DNA of 64,000 bases. Origin: Lactococcus sp. S-13. Lineage in GTDB: Bacteria > Bacillota > Bacilli > Lactobacillales > Streptococcaceae. The position numbers were made by a program, and so were the translations under genes. The stretch covers positions 682,001-746,000 of the forward strand of contig NZ_SDAK01000001.1 of the NCBI RefSeq assembly GCF_004210295.1. The letters run 5' to 3'. The notes under the pieces are model-generated. The model was not told the origin of the DNA, made no database searches, and saw only the letters and a program-made list of their open reading frames with translations. How positions within the stretch are numbered: position 1 is the first letter of the stretch; each line of letters opens with the position of its first letter. Below are positions 38,042 to 46,712 of this stretch, one piece after another.

Positions 38042-38138
38042 AGAGAAATTGCTGACGAAACTTAATTCGTCTCATCAGGCAGAAAAAATGCTGACGAAAA
38101 TCTTTTTTTACACAGGAGGCCGAGAGATTTTACTGACG
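38042..38138. repeat. Three dispersed-repeat copies between menH and menB
   Basis: AGAGAAATTGCTGACG (38042-38057), AGAAAAAATGCTGACG (38081-38096) and AGAGATTTTACTGACG (38123-38138), all in the same orientation and each followed by AAA. The 216-base gap holds no convincing gene; a frame from 38049 is made of the repeats. Confidence 0.88.
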
Positions 38139-38251
38139 AAAATCTTTTTGCTGTTCCTACGTCCCAAAAGTGCCTATTTCTCAGCAATCGTCATTTTTAA
38201 ATTCAATTTTGGGAAATTTTACCCCAACCATTTATTTAAAGGAGAACATTC

Positions 38252-39094
38252 ATGTCAAAATTTAACTGGGTGGCGCTTGAGCGCAACTATGAAGATATTA
38301 TTTATGAAACTTATGATGGCATTGCTAAAATTACCATCAATCGTCCGGAAGTCCGCAATGCTTTCCGTCCTAAAACCGTCGTTGAAATGATTGATGCTTT
38401 TAGCATTGCGCGTGATGATACTAACATCGGCGTGATTATTTTGACTGGTGCAAATCATGGAAAAGGTGAAGATAAAGAAGCCTTTTGTTCTGGTGGTGAC
38501 CAAAAAGTACGTGGAAATGGTGGTTATGTTGGTGAAGACCAAATTCCTCGTTTGAACGTTTTAGATTTGCAACATTTGATTCGGATTACACCAAAACCTG
38601 TCATTGCCATGGTAAATGGTTTTGCCATTGGTGGAGGTCACGTGTTACATATTGTTTGTGATTTGACGATCGCTTCTGAAAACGCAAAATTTGGTCAAAC
38701 TGGTCCACGTGTTGGTTCTTTTGATGCTGGTTATGGTGCTGGTTTACTTGCCGCTATGGTTGGGCAAAAGAAAGCACGTGAAATCTGGTTCCTCTGCCGT
38801 CAATATACTGCCCAAGAAGCAATGGACATGGGAATGGTTAATACTGTTGTTCCATTTGACCGTCTCGAAGAAGAAACGGTTCAATGGGCCCAAGAAATGC
38901 TTGCCCTCTCACCAATGGCACTTCGTATGCTCAAAGGTTCAATGAATGCTGCAACTGACGGACTTGCTGGACTGCAACAATTTGCAGGAGATGCAACACT
39001 TATGTTCTATACGACGGATGAAGCTAAAGAAGGACGCGATGCTTTCAAAGAAAAACGCAAACCTGATTTTGATCAATTTCCAAAATTCCCATAA
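38252..39094 (+). CDS. menB: 1,4-dihydroxy-2-naphthoyl-CoA synthase MenB
   Basis: A 280-residue crotonase-fold enzyme that closes the naphthoate ring from o-succinylbenzoyl-CoA. Signature parts are [11 protein letters not shown] (about 73-83), [11 protein letters not shown] (oxyanion hole), [20 protein letters not shown] and [16 protein letters not shown]. Length and motifs match MenB rather than fatty-acid enoyl-CoA hydratases. AAAGGAG precedes ATG 38252. Confidence 0.97.
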   Translation: MSKFNWVALERNYEDIIYETYDGIAKITINRPEVRNAFRPKTVVEMIDAFSIARDDTNIGVIILTGANHGKGEDKEAFCSGGDQKVRGNGGYVGEDQIPRLNVLDLQHLIRITPKPVIAMVNGFAIGGGHVLHIVCDLTIASENAKFGQTGPRVGSFDAGYGAGLLAAMVGQKKAREIWFLCRQYTAQEAMDMGMVNTVVPFDRLEEETVQWAQEMLALSPMALRMLKGSMNAATDGLAGLQQFAGDATLMFYTTDEAKEGRDAFKEKRKPDFDQFPKFP

Positions 39095-39146
39095 AAATTT
39101 CCCAAATTGCTGACAAAGCGTCTTTTTGACGCTTTTTGTGATTTAA

Positions 39147-39218
39147 AAGTTACTGACAGGATTTCCGTCAGTAAAAAAAGAGCCAGAAAGGAGAAAATTG
39201 AGTTCGCTCACAGCTTAA
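39147..39218 (+). promoter_or_regulatory. Inverted repeat and six-codon mini-ORF before menE
   Basis: GTTACTGACAGG and CCGTCAGTAA (39147-39175) form a hairpin of the repeat family. AAAGGAG (39187-39193) lies 29 bases before the menE ATG but 4 bases before TTG 39198, which opens a six-codon frame ending TAA at 39216-39218, 3 bases ahead of menE. Translation of menE may be coupled to it. Confidence 0.45.
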
Positions 39219-39221
39219 ATA

Positions 39222-40577
39222 ATGAAATGGTTAAAAAAACAGGCGGAACTTTATCCCCAAAAACACTTTTTAAATGACTCTACTTTTGCCCAAATCAATC
39301 AGGAAGTCAATAAGATGGCTGAACATTTGGCTCCTCTTATTGACAATCAATCACGGGTTGCGCTCCTTTCAGAAAACGCTGTTGAAATGGCGGTCGTTTT
39401 GTTTGCCTTGCTCGGTTTGTCAAAAGAAGTTCTTCTATTAAATACACACTTGACCGAATATGAACTAGCTGACCAAATCAATGAACTCGAGATTGAGACA
39501 GTCTTCACATCGGATTCACTGACAGAAAAAATTACTGACAGCATTTCTTTTTCGGAAATTTGGACTAGTAACCCTTGCCCTGTAAGTCTGTCAGCAGATT
39601 TTCCTGATGAAAAAATTGCGGTCATCATGAACACTTCCGCTACTACCGGAAAATTTAAATCTGTCCCTATTACTTGGGGCATGATTTCAAATCACGTCAA
39701 AGCCTCAAAGGAAACGCTTGGCGCTTACGACAATGATAATTGGCTTGTCATCTTACCCATGTTTCATGTCTCTGGACTTTCCATTATCATGCGTACTTTA
39801 TATAATGCAACATCAGCGACCATTGTTGATAAATTTGATGAAAACCAACTTCTTGAAATGATCAATTCTGGGAAAATCAACATGGTTTCACTCGTCCCAA
39901 CCCTTCTTACGAGAATTGCTGACAAATTGCATAGCAATAACTTACGTTTAATTCTACTTGGTGGTGAATTTATTCCCCAACCTTTAATCAAAAAATGCCA
40001 AGAATTAGGTCTTCCTATTTACAAAACTTATGGAATGACTGAAAGTTTTTCACAATCTGTCACTTTTAATATTTTAGATTTCCCTGATAAAACAAGCTCT
40101 GTCGGGCGGCCTTTACCAGGTGTTGAAATTGAGATTCGTCAAGCTGACCTTGCTGGCGTTGGTGAAATTTGGTTAAAATCTCCGATGTTGATGAAAGCTT
40201 ACCTCGGCCAAAAGCCTTACGGCGCTGCTTTTGAAACTGGCGATATCGGTTACCTTGATGCGGACGGTTTTCTCTATCTGCTCAATCGCAGAAAAGATAT
40301 CATTATTTCTGGCGGTGAAAATATTTACCCCAAAGAAATCGAAGATTTAGTTTATTCTCTTCCTGAAATCAAGGAATGCGCCCTTGTTGCTAAGCCAGAT
40401 GTCAAGTGGGGACAAGTGCCAATTCTCTTCGTTTCAGGCAATATTTCCCAAGAAAAATTAGAAAACTTTCTCACTGAAAAACTGGCAAAATACAAACGCC
40501 CCCAAACCATCACTTTCATGGATGAATTGCCCAAAAATGCGTCTGGAAAAATCTTAAGAAAAGAGCTTAAAGGATGA
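39222..40577 (+). CDS. menE: o-Succinylbenzoate-CoA ligase MenE
   Basis: A 451-residue acyl-adenylate enzyme. The ATP P-loop is MNTSATTGKFKSVPITW (Ala replaces the usual Gly of TSGTTG). YGMTES, TGDIGYLDADGFLYLLNRRKD, ISGGENIYPKEIE and the catalytic Lys of PKNASGKILR follow. It activates OSB made by MenC. ATG 39222 has no ribosome site of its own; see the mini-ORF upstream. It overlaps menC by 4 bases. Two CTGACAG cores sit within the coding region (about 39518-39540). Confidence 0.95.
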   Translation: MKWLKKQAELYPQKHFLNDSTFAQINQEVNKMAEHLAPLIDNQSRVALLSENAVEMAVVLFALLGLSKEVLLLNTHLTEYELADQINELEIETVFTSDSLTEKITDSISFSEIWTSNPCPVSLSADFPDEKIAVIMNTSATTGKFKSVPITWGMISNHVKASKETLGAYDNDNWLVILPMFHVSGLSIIMRTLYNATSATIVDKFDENQLLEMINSGKINMVSLVPTLLTRIADKLHSNNLRLILLGGEFIPQPLIKKCQELGLPIYKTYGMTESFSQSVTFNILDFPDKTSSVGRPLPGVEIEIRQADLAGVGEIWLKSPMLMKAYLGQKPYGAAFETGDIGYLDADGFLYLLNRRKDIIISGGENIYPKEIEDLVYSLPEIKECALVAKPDVKWGQVPILFVSGNISQEKLENFLTEKLAKYKRPQTITFMDELPKNASGKILRKELKG

Positions 40578-41695
40578 GAATTGAAAAAATTACAATGTTT
40601 CATGTTCAACTCCCTATGAAATTTAATTTTAAGACCGCCAAAGGTTCCTTAAATCTCCGCGATACCATTATTATAAAAGTTGAAAGTCCTAACGGACTTT
40701 CGGGATTTGGTGAAGTTGTTGCTTTCACAACTCCTTTTTATACCTCAGAAACTTTTGCTGATTCTTGGAAAATCTTGGAAGAAACTTACCTGCCAGAAAT
40801 TTTGCAAAAAGACTTCTCACACCCTTTTGAAATCCATGAATTTTTTAGAAATCCCTTACCGATGGCTCTGGCTGGACTAGAAAATGCACTTCTAGATTTG
40901 TATTTTAAAGAAAAAAATGAAAATTTAATTGCTGGACTTTTCCAAGAAAAATTAGCTGATAAAATCCCACGTGGTGCGGTGCTTGGACAAATGTCTGATG
41001 CGCAAACCATTAAGGAAATTGACCAACTTATTAACAGTGGCGTCAAAAGAATTAAATTAAAAATTAGTCCACAAATTGGGACTGACTTGATTAAAAATCT
41101 GGTCAAAAGCTATCCACAAATTACATTTGCTCTTGATGCCAATCGAAGTTTTCAACTGACAGACTGGCCAGTCATCAAAGAGCTAGACCAACTTGGTCTG
41201 GCTTGTATCGAAGAACCTTTTGATATCAAAGATTTATCCGAATTAAAATTACTGACAGAGCTGTCAGTGAACTTTTCAACGCCCATTTGCTTTGACGAAT
41301 CCGTTCAAGATTTAGAAAGTCTAAAAATACTGACAGAACTTCCTTTTCAAACGATGCTCAACGTAAAAATAGGTCGTTTAGGTGGACTTTATCAAACGCA
41401 AAAAGCCATCGAATTTTGTAGACAACATCAGATTGGCTTTTGGATTGGCAGTATGGTTGAGTCTGGTATCTCAAAAATACTCCATGTCCAACTCGCCGCG
41501 CTTTCTGGAAATGCGATGGCTGGTGATTTATCCGATTCTAAGCATTATTTTGACATAGACCTCATTCAACCAGAAATTGCCTTTCCAAACGGTTGGATGA
41601 CAGTCCCGACTGGCGCTGGTATCGGTCTGTCCGTTAATGAAGTCGCATTAGATCGCTACACTGTAAATAAATTGAGCTTGACCTCCTTGAAATGA
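40574..41695 (+). CDS. menC: o-Succinylbenzoate synthase MenC
   Basis: A 373-residue enolase-superfamily enzyme that dehydrates SHCHC to OSB. The capping domain is followed by a barrel with KLKISP (catalytic Lys pair), FALDANRS, IEEPF, CFDESV (metal ligands Asp/Glu/Asp) and NVKIGRLGG with the second catalytic Lys. It belongs to the MenC/NAAAR type common in Firmicutes. It is last in the men operon, and a terminator follows. Confidence 0.94.
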   Translation: MRIEKITMFHVQLPMKFNFKTAKGSLNLRDTIIIKVESPNGLSGFGEVVAFTTPFYTSETFADSWKILEETYLPEILQKDFSHPFEIHEFFRNPLPMALAGLENALLDLYFKEKNENLIAGLFQEKLADKIPRGAVLGQMSDAQTIKEIDQLINSGVKRIKLKISPQIGTDLIKNLVKSYPQITFALDANRSFQLTDWPVIKELDQLGLACIEEPFDIKDLSELKLLTELSVNFSTPICFDESVQDLESLKILTELPFQTMLNVKIGRLGGLYQTQKAIEFCRQHQIGFWIGSMVESGISKILHVQLAALSGNAMAGDLSDSKHYFDIDLIQPEIAFPNGWMTVPTGAGIGLSVNEVALDRYTVNKLSLTSLK

Positions 41696-41707
41696 ACGAA
41701 AAAAATA

Positions 41708-41748
41708 AAAAACTGGAACCTGCACAAGTGCAGAACCACAGTTTTTTC
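41708..41748 (+). terminator. Terminator of the men operon
   Basis: Outer stem AAAAACTG / CAGTTTTT, inner stem CTGCAC / GTGCAG, then a T run. Confidence 0.88.
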
Positions 41749-41805
41749 CTATTTTTTCATCATTTCATGATAGTCGGTCTCACATCTTATTAAGGAGATT
41801 TTCCA

Positions 41806-42216
41806 ATGAACATGATTGACCAACTCAATATCACAGATTTTCAACTTTTTACTGACGAGAATGCTGACAGTTCTGTCAGTAACAGCTATAAGTTCTCAAG
41901 TAAAATGATCCTCAGCGATTTTCATGCTCAACCGCACGGCTTTTTAAATGGAGGTGCAAGTCTTGCCCTCGCTGAAATCACAGCTGGTATGGCCAGTAAT
42001 ACCATCGGCTCTGGTCAATATTTTGCCCTCGGTCAAAGCGTAAATGCCAATCATCTCAATCCAAAAAAATGCGAAGGTTTCGTAAATGCCCGCGGTCTTC
42101 TTCTCAAAAATGGCAAACGTAACCACGTTTGGGAAATCAAAATCACTGATGAAAATGAAAAGCTCATCTCTCAAATCACAGTGGTCAATGCCCTTGTGCC
42201 TGTAAAAAAACTCTGA
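41806..42216 (+). CDS. Hotdog thioesterase, probable DHNA-CoA thioesterase (MenI-like)
   Basis: A 136-residue PaaI-type thioesterase with HGFLNGGASLALAEITAGMAS (about 44-64), the active-site HG...E helix of the family. Placed 110 bases after menC, it very likely hydrolyses the MenB product 1,4-dihydroxy-2-naphthoyl-CoA; a general acyl-CoA thioesterase is the alternative. The start ATG 41806 has AAGGAG 8 bases before it. Bases 41849-41884 carry CTGACG/CTGACAG cores of the repeat family, coding TDENADSSVS. Confidence 0.82.
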   Translation: MNMIDQLNITDFQLFTDENADSSVSNSYKFSSKMILSDFHAQPHGFLNGGASLALAEITAGMASNTIGSGQYFALGQSVNANHLNPKKCEGFVNARGLLLKNGKRNHVWEIKITDENEKLISQITVVNALVPVKKL

Positions 42217-42238
42217 CAAGATTAGTCAGAGTTTTTTT
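42208..42238 (+). terminator. Terminator of the thioesterase gene
   Basis: AAACTCTGAC / GTCAGAGTTT with a 7-base loop and T run. The stop codon lies inside the stem. Confidence 0.88.
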
Positions 42239-42255
42239 ACATTAAACGATATTTT

Positions 42256-42378
42256 TTATTCGCGCTGCTTCTTTCGATTCTTGATGATTACGAAGGCCAA
42301 CACAACAACCAGTGAAGCAACTACTGCACAAAAACCCTGTACGCTCTAATGAAGTTAGAAAGTTGTGGAGTCTCATAA
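42256..42378 (-). pseudogene. Possible remnant of an LPxTG sorting tail
   Basis: On the minus strand, 25 codons from 42333 read FCAVVASLVVVLAFVIIKNR and KKQRE, then stop at 42256: a membrane helix with a basic tail like the end of sortase substrates. Upstream, another frame reads ETPQLSNFIRAYR. There is no start, LPxTG motif or ribosome site. It may be decayed coding DNA downstream of ffs, or chance. Confidence 0.3.
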
Positions 42379-42379
42379 A

Positions 42380-42460
42380 CAAAAAAAGAGCACATAAGTC
42401 CCATACTTAGTGCTGCTACCGTCAGGTCCTGACACGCTTCGTAAGAAACTTATTGCTCCG
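42380..42460 (-). ncRNA. ffs: Small SRP RNA (4.5S/scRNA)
   Basis: On the minus strand the helix-8 core reads GTGTCAGGACCTGACGGTAG followed by CAGCAC: the CAGG and AGCAG sides of the Ffh-binding loop are conserved, with a TGAC tetraloop in place of GGAA. The outer stem pairs GGAGCAATAAG (5' end) with CTTATGTGCTC (3' end), followed by seven T (42381-42387). About 80 nt. A TATAAT lies at 42467-42472. The place just after tadA is the usual one in Firmicutes. Confidence 0.88.
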
Positions 42461-42466
42461 AAGTCT

Positions 42467-42495
42467 ATTATAACATAATTTATTTTTTTCGTCTA
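42467..42495 (-). promoter_or_regulatory. Promoter of ffs
   Basis: TATAAT at 42467-42472 (minus), 7 bases before the SRP RNA. A weak -35 (TAGACG, 42490-42495) lies inside the 3' end of tadA. Confidence 0.6.
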
Positions 42496-42953
42496 TTTTT
42501 AAAGAAATCTTGCATGATTTTTGCACATTCGTCTTCTAAAATGCCTGATTCTACTTGTACGCGATGATTAAGCCGCTTATCTTCCAAAATTTGGTAAAGG
42601 CTGACTGTGCCTCCAAACTTAGGATTTGTCGCACCAAAATAAACTTGTGGAATACGTGCTAGCCCAATTGCCCCAGCGCACATCACGCAAGGTTCGATTG
42701 TGGCAAAAAGAGCACAATCAAGCAAGCGCCAATTTCCCACCGCCTGATTTGCCGCTTCAATCGCACAAACTTCAGCATGGTGTGTGGCCCGACCATCAAG
42801 TTCTCGCCGATTAAAATCACGCGCGATGATTTCGCCAGCTTTGACGATGACTACTCCGATTGGAACTTCTTCGTTATCCGCAGCTTTTTGCGCTTCTTTG
42901 AGCGCTTCATTCATGAAAAATTCTTTTTGATCGTGTGTAAATTCTTGAATCAT
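42480..42953 (-). CDS. tadA: tRNA-specific adenosine deaminase TadA
   Basis: A 157-residue enzyme that makes inosine at tRNA-Arg position 34. The zinc/catalytic motif HAEVCAIEAA (HAE) and PCVMCAGAI (PCxxC) are intact. The frame can open at GTG 42965, but GAGGTGG at a suitable distance favours ATG 42953, whose A is shared with the stop of the MBL gene, so the two are coupled. The ffs gene follows. Confidence 0.96.
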   Translation of the reverse strand: MIQEFTHDQKEFFMNEALKEAQKAADNEEVPIGVVIVKAGEIIARDFNRRELDGRATHHAEVCAIEAANQAVGNWRLLDCALFATIEPCVMCAGAIGLARIPQVYFGATNPKFGGTVSLYQILEDKRLNHRVQVESGILEDECAKIMQDFFKNRRKK

Positions 42954-43702
42954 TAAAGTTGCCACCTCATGTGTGGCTCAGCCAGATCAACTGGGATTTT
43001 TCCTGCCGCTTCCTGCGCTTCTTCAAGCAAGATTTTTAAATCACCAAATTGCGGTAAATGAGTCAAGACAAGCTTTCCAACAGCCGCACTTTTAGCGATT
43101 TCTCCTGCTTCAAGAGAGGACAGATGATTAGGCATTTTTGACTTTTCTTTAAAGAAATAAACATCTGCTAGCAAAAGGTCTGCCTCTTTTGAGAAGTCGA
43201 CTAATTCTTCAAAATAACCAGTATCGCCCGTGTAAACCAAAACCTGATTTGTTTTGCGTTCGACAATACGCATGGCATAATTGACCACAGGATGCACTGT
43301 TTTTAAAAAGGTGATATCAAAAGGGCCAACTTTTGTGCCATTTTCGACGTCATAAACATGACCCTTAGAAACCTTATCCAAAGTCAGCTTTGAAAACTCA
43401 TATTCATTTTCACCATGACCATAAATGGATAAAATCATCCCATCCCAACCGTCTTGTCCTAATGGATAGAGTTGACGATATTGACGAAGTGCGCCGAGGT
43501 CTGCGATGTGGTCTTCGTGGTAATGACTCAAAATGACGGCGTCAAGTTGGGTAGGTTGCAATTCATGTTCCAGCTCGGTCACTGCGCGTGAGCCACAATC
43601 CAAGAGCAGATTGAAGCCTGACTCTGACTGTAAGAGATAAGAAGTTGTGCCTGCGTCACGTGTAGGATAGCCACCCCAAACACCAAGTGCTGTTAATTTC
43701 AT
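42953..43702 (-). CDS. Metallo-beta-lactamase-fold hydrolase (RNase Z-like, YhfI type)
   Basis: A 249-residue MBL-fold enzyme: SHYHEDHIADLGAL holds the HxHxDH zinc motif (about 60-65), VYTGDTGYF gives the bridging Asp, and VLTHLPQFG the late His. Similar to Bacillus YhfI and distantly to RNase Z. The substrate is unknown. It is first in a unit with tadA. TGCTATAAT at about 43736-43744 is an extended -10, with a 34-base leader and GAGAAAAG ribosome site. Confidence 0.88.
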   Translation of the reverse strand: MKLTALGVWGGYPTRDAGTTSYLLQSESGFNLLLDCGSRAVTELEHELQPTQLDAVILSHYHEDHIADLGALRQYRQLYPLGQDGWDGMILSIYGHGENEYEFSKLTLDKVSKGHVYDVENGTKVGPFDITFLKTVHPVVNYAMRIVERKTNQVLVYTGDTGYFEELVDFSKEADLLLADVYFFKEKSKMPNHLSSLEAGEIAKSAAVGKLVLTHLPQFGDLKILLEEAQEAAGKIPVDLAEPHMRWQL

Positions 43703-44078
43703 CTTTTCTCACTTTCTTTATTTTTATTTATTTCCATTATAGCAAAGTGCGAGAAATTTCGCTTGTTCGCTCTCTAGTTTGTTTCTAAATTTAATGTTGA
43801 AAATTCGAGTAAACTACTTCTCAATTTGCTGCTTTTTTGCTTAGTAAAAAGTCACTTCCAAATGTTGGATTAAGCTGAGACCTACTGATTTTTTGATAGC
43901 TTGGCTCTCTCTCCCATCACAGCGATCGCTTTATTTTTCTTTTTTCTATAACAGGATTGCTCTTTTTTGCAATTTTTTTAGTTTTTAGATTACTAATGCT
44001 ATTTTATTGTAATTCAAGAAACAAAGGAGTATAATATGTAATAATGCAGTTTTGGAAAAAAGCTAGAAAGGAGCGAAA
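43703..44078. other. Divergent intergenic region
   Basis: 376 bases between the MBL gene (minus) and the unknown membrane protein (plus). It holds a promoter at each end, and nothing else recognisable between about 43750 and 44000. Confidence 0.5.
44007..44035 (+). promoter_or_regulatory. Promoter of the 228-residue membrane protein gene
   Basis: TTGTAA (44007-44012), a 17-base spacer, and TATAAT (44030-44035). The gene starts at 44079 after AAAGGAG. Confidence 0.75.
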
Positions 44079-44765
44079 ATGGCGATTTCCACCCACCAAC
44101 TTGATTTAAACTATTGTTACGATATTTTTGATTTACTTGAGCGTCTACAAAAAAACGAAATGAAACGTCATGATTTACGCCGAGAAGCAAAGGCGGCGCT
44201 TGATGAAAAAGTTTCAACTTTGGCGAAAATCTATGCTTCTTTTTTCCCTTTTTTGCTGCTGGTTCTTTTTCTTTTAACTAAAGATACGGATTTGAAAGTC
44301 ATCTCAGCGGCTGCACAGTTGAGTACTTTATCTGCTTTGATTATGTGTATTTTGATTTATGTTTTTATTGCTGGAACTTCATGGGCAAGCACTTATTTTA
44401 TTTTTCTGACACTCTTTGAAAGGGGAAAATTGCGGTGGACTAAAAAACGAGTGAAATCCGCTATTTATACGGAGCTTCAAGATTCTAAAAATGCGCTTGG
44501 CCGTGAACATCTTGTCCTTATCACTGATGCTCACCTGCTCCATTCTCGCATTCCTGATGGTTTGTTAAATATTGCTGCACTGGGTTATTTGATTAAGAAT
44601 TTGGAACAACATACTGATCGGACGCTTGAAGAACAGCTTGACCAGTTGAAAATAGACCTTGAAAATGATGAGTTTCGAAGAACGATTGAACCTGAAGGAA
44701 AGTCTTTGATTCAAAGAGAGCGTGAAAATCATTATTTAGACTTTTTAGCAGAAATTTTTGAGTAA
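44079..44765 (+). CDS. Unknown membrane protein with two helices
   Basis: A 228-residue protein I do not recognise. A charged N-terminal helix (about 1-48, YDIFDLLERLQKNEMKRHDLRRE) is followed by two membrane helices close together (about 50-68, YASFFPFLLLVLFLL, and 78-110, LSALIMCILIYVFIAG). A cytoplasmic C-terminal half (about 125-228) is rich in Glu/Leu/Arg and likely coiled (LEEQLDQLKIDLENDEF). There is no signal peptide or enzyme motif. It stands alone, with its own promoter and terminator. Confidence 0.75.
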   Translation: MAISTHQLDLNYCYDIFDLLERLQKNEMKRHDLRREAKAALDEKVSTLAKIYASFFPFLLLVLFLLTKDTDLKVISAAAQLSTLSALIMCILIYVFIAGTSWASTYFIFLTLFERGKLRWTKKRVKSAIYTELQDSKNALGREHLVLITDAHLLHSRIPDGLLNIAALGYLIKNLEQHTDRTLEEQLDQLKIDLENDEFRRTIEPEGKSLIQRERENHYLDFLAEIFE

Positions 44766-44791
44766 AAAAAACGACGATTGTCGTTTTTTTA
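44764..44791. terminator. Bidirectional terminator
   Basis: AAAAAACGAC / GTCGTTTTTT around GATT, between convergent genes. Confidence 0.9.
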
Positions 44792-44796
44792 TTTTG

Positions 44797-45900
44797 TTAA
44801 TCCCAAATTTTATCAGCAATAGCTTTGATGTGACTTAGTTTTGCCCATTGTTCTTCTTCTGTCAAGTCATTTCCTTCTTCAGTTGAAGCAAAACCACACT
44901 GAGTTGAGAGGGCAAGATTTTCTAAAGGAACATATTTAGTAGCTTCGTCAAGGCGCTCTTGGATATCAGAAATGGCTTCTAATTCTGGGTGTTTTGAGGT
45001 GAAAACACCTAAAACGAGCAAAACGTTTTTGCGCTGATTCCAAATTTCTGGTAAAGGAGCAAAGCTTCCTGAACGAGCATCATCGTACTCTAAGAAGAAA
45101 GTGTCGTAGTTAAGTTGACCTAAATATTTGGCAACTGGTTCGTATGAGCCTTCAAAGAGATAGGTTGATTTGAAATTACCGCGACAGATGTGGGTTGATA
45201 CACGCAAGTCTTCTGGTAAATCTTTCAAGAGTTTGTTGATGACATAGACAATGTCTTCACTCATTTTCACGTATTTTTCATGATTTGCAGGATCATCCAA
45301 AAGTCGAGCAATCAGATAAGCCCAAGTCGTATCGTCCAACTGAATGTAGCGTGCGCCAAGTTCGTAGAAATGCAATAATGTTTCGTGGTAGGCTTGTGCT
45401 AAATCATCTAAAAATTCTTCCCAAGTGCCATAAAATTCTGGCCAACGGTCTGAACGTCCATCACGATTTGGAATCAAAGATGGTGATGGAATGGTTACTT
45501 TTGGCTCTACACCGTCTGGTAGAACTGATTTCAAAAATTCAAAATCTGCAAAAAAAGGATGTTCAGGGTTGAAGGCAACTTTTCCTGTCAGCTGAATGTT
45601 GGTTGTGCGCGTTTTTGCACCGTGAAATTTATAAGAATCTTCTTGTTCGTAAGCTTCGACACCATTTAGCCCCCAGAGAAAATCCAAGTGCCACCAAGAG
45701 CGATTAAATTCACCATCAGTAACTGCTGCAAGTCCTGTGGCAGCTTCGTTTTTGACTAGATTTTTGATTTCTGCTTGTTGGACTTCTTTGAGTTTTTCCA
45801 GTGAAATTTCACCGGCATTGTAGGCTGCACGAGCTTCTTTGAGGGCCTGTGGGCGAAGAAAACTTCCAACGTGGTCAAAATGATAGTGAGTATGTGTCAT
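44797..45900 (-). CDS. MetE-like methyltransferase (YxjG/YxjH family)
   Basis: A 367-residue protein of the cobalamin-independent methionine synthase superfamily, matching only the C-terminal catalytic barrel of MetE. It opens HFDHVGSFLRP, has VTDGEFNRSWWHLDF, IQLDDTTWAYL and STHICRGNFKS (zinc-ligand His and Cys), and ends with LSTQCGFAST (third ligand Cys). Such short forms probably make methionine with a methyl donor other than the long folate. The exact donor is not deducible. A single gene; TAAAAT about 45 bases upstream may be its -10. Confidence 0.9.
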   Translation of the reverse strand: MTHTHYHFDHVGSFLRPQALKEARAAYNAGEISLEKLKEVQQAEIKNLVKNEAATGLAAVTDGEFNRSWWHLDFLWGLNGVEAYEQEDSYKFHGAKTRTTNIQLTGKVAFNPEHPFFADFEFLKSVLPDGVEPKVTIPSPSLIPNRDGRSDRWPEFYGTWEEFLDDLAQAYHETLLHFYELGARYIQLDDTTWAYLIARLLDDPANHEKYVKMSEDIVYVINKLLKDLPEDLRVSTHICRGNFKSTYLFEGSYEPVAKYLGQLNYDTFFLEYDDARSGSFAPLPEIWNQRKNVLLVLGVFTSKHPELEAISDIQERLDEATKYVPLENLALSTQCGFASTEEGNDLTEEEQWAKLSHIKAIADKIWD

Positions 45901-46003
45901 AATAATACCTAGATTCTAATAATTTTTATTCTGTTTCTATTTTAGCAGACTGAATCTTGTTTGGTCTTCTTATTTTTTTATGTTGTTATGCAAATATTTA
46001 ATG

Positions 46004-46039
46004 AAAAATCTTCGATTTTTAAAGAAATCGAAGATTTTT
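46004..46039 (-). terminator. Terminator of the DUF1275 gene
   Basis: AAAAATCTTCGATTT / AAATCGAAGATTTTT, a 15-bp stem with a T-rich end, just after the stop. Confidence 0.88.
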
Positions 46040-46042
46040 ATT

Positions 46043-46705
46043 TTAAGCTGTTTCAAAACGAATAATGAAATAAACGGCACCAATCAAAAGGCTTGAACCA
46101 AGCATTGTCCAATTGCCAAAAAGATGACCAGATAGCGTGGCCAGGCCAGCGCCCGTAAAGAAAAGGCCAATCAGCAGCACATAAATACCAGCTGAACGCA
46201 ATTTTTCTTGATCGCGGGTAATAATATATTGGGCGAGGTTGGCAGACATGGATTTCATGTTTCCAGTCATGAAAATACTGCCATAAGCTCGACCGTGAAC
46301 TTTGGTGAAAGCATCATATTGAATGGCCATAAAATAGCTGAAAAAGCCAACATAAAACGAAGCTGAAAGCGGGAAATTAAAGCCGTAAGCCAACGCAAAA
46401 GCTGTAATTCCGAACCATTGCACCAAAAGCAAATAAGTCGCATCAAGTTTTCGACGCTTCATCAAATAATGAGAGTAAAATCCGCGCGTCATCACACCCA
46501 AAATGAAGAAAATAATTGGAATTGCAAAATCCCAGAAACGTGTGAAATTTCCTTCGGCGATGTTAATCCCTGCCTGAATCACATTTCCCGACTGAGCGCC
46601 AATGAAGCGATCATTGAAATGAAAAAATGAAAAACCGTCCATAAACCCTGCATTTAGAGCAAAGAGTAAAGCAATTCGCATTTTTTCCTTAATTAGTTTA
46701 TCCAT
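46043..46705 (-). CDS. DUF1275 (YoaK-family) membrane protein
   Basis: A 220-residue integral membrane protein with about six helices. The family marks are NAGFMDGFSFFHFNDRFIGAQSGNV near the start and FMTGNMKSMSANLAQ in the middle. Function unknown. The -10 box (46713-46718) is followed by 7 bases and ATG 46705, so the mRNA would be leaderless; an internal ATG at 46681 has AAGGAAAAA and is the alternative start. The frame opening at 46735 runs over the promoter and is not used. Confidence 0.85.
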   Translation of the reverse strand: MDKLIKEKMRIALLFALNAGFMDGFSFFHFNDRFIGAQSGNVIQAGINIAEGNFTRFWDFAIPIIFFILGVMTRGFYSHYLMKRRKLDATYLLLVQWFGITAFALAYGFNFPLSASFYVGFFSYFMAIQYDAFTKVHGRAYGSIFMTGNMKSMSANLAQYIITRDQEKLRSAGIYVLLIGLFFTGAGLATLSGHLFGNWTMLGSSLLIGAVYFIIRFETA

Positions 46706-46712
46706 AAGTAAA

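Noticed and set aside
38049-38390. Plus-strand frame starting MLTK between menH and menB
   Set aside because: Its first third is made of dispersed-repeat copies and the rest overlaps menB in another frame; no ribosome site.
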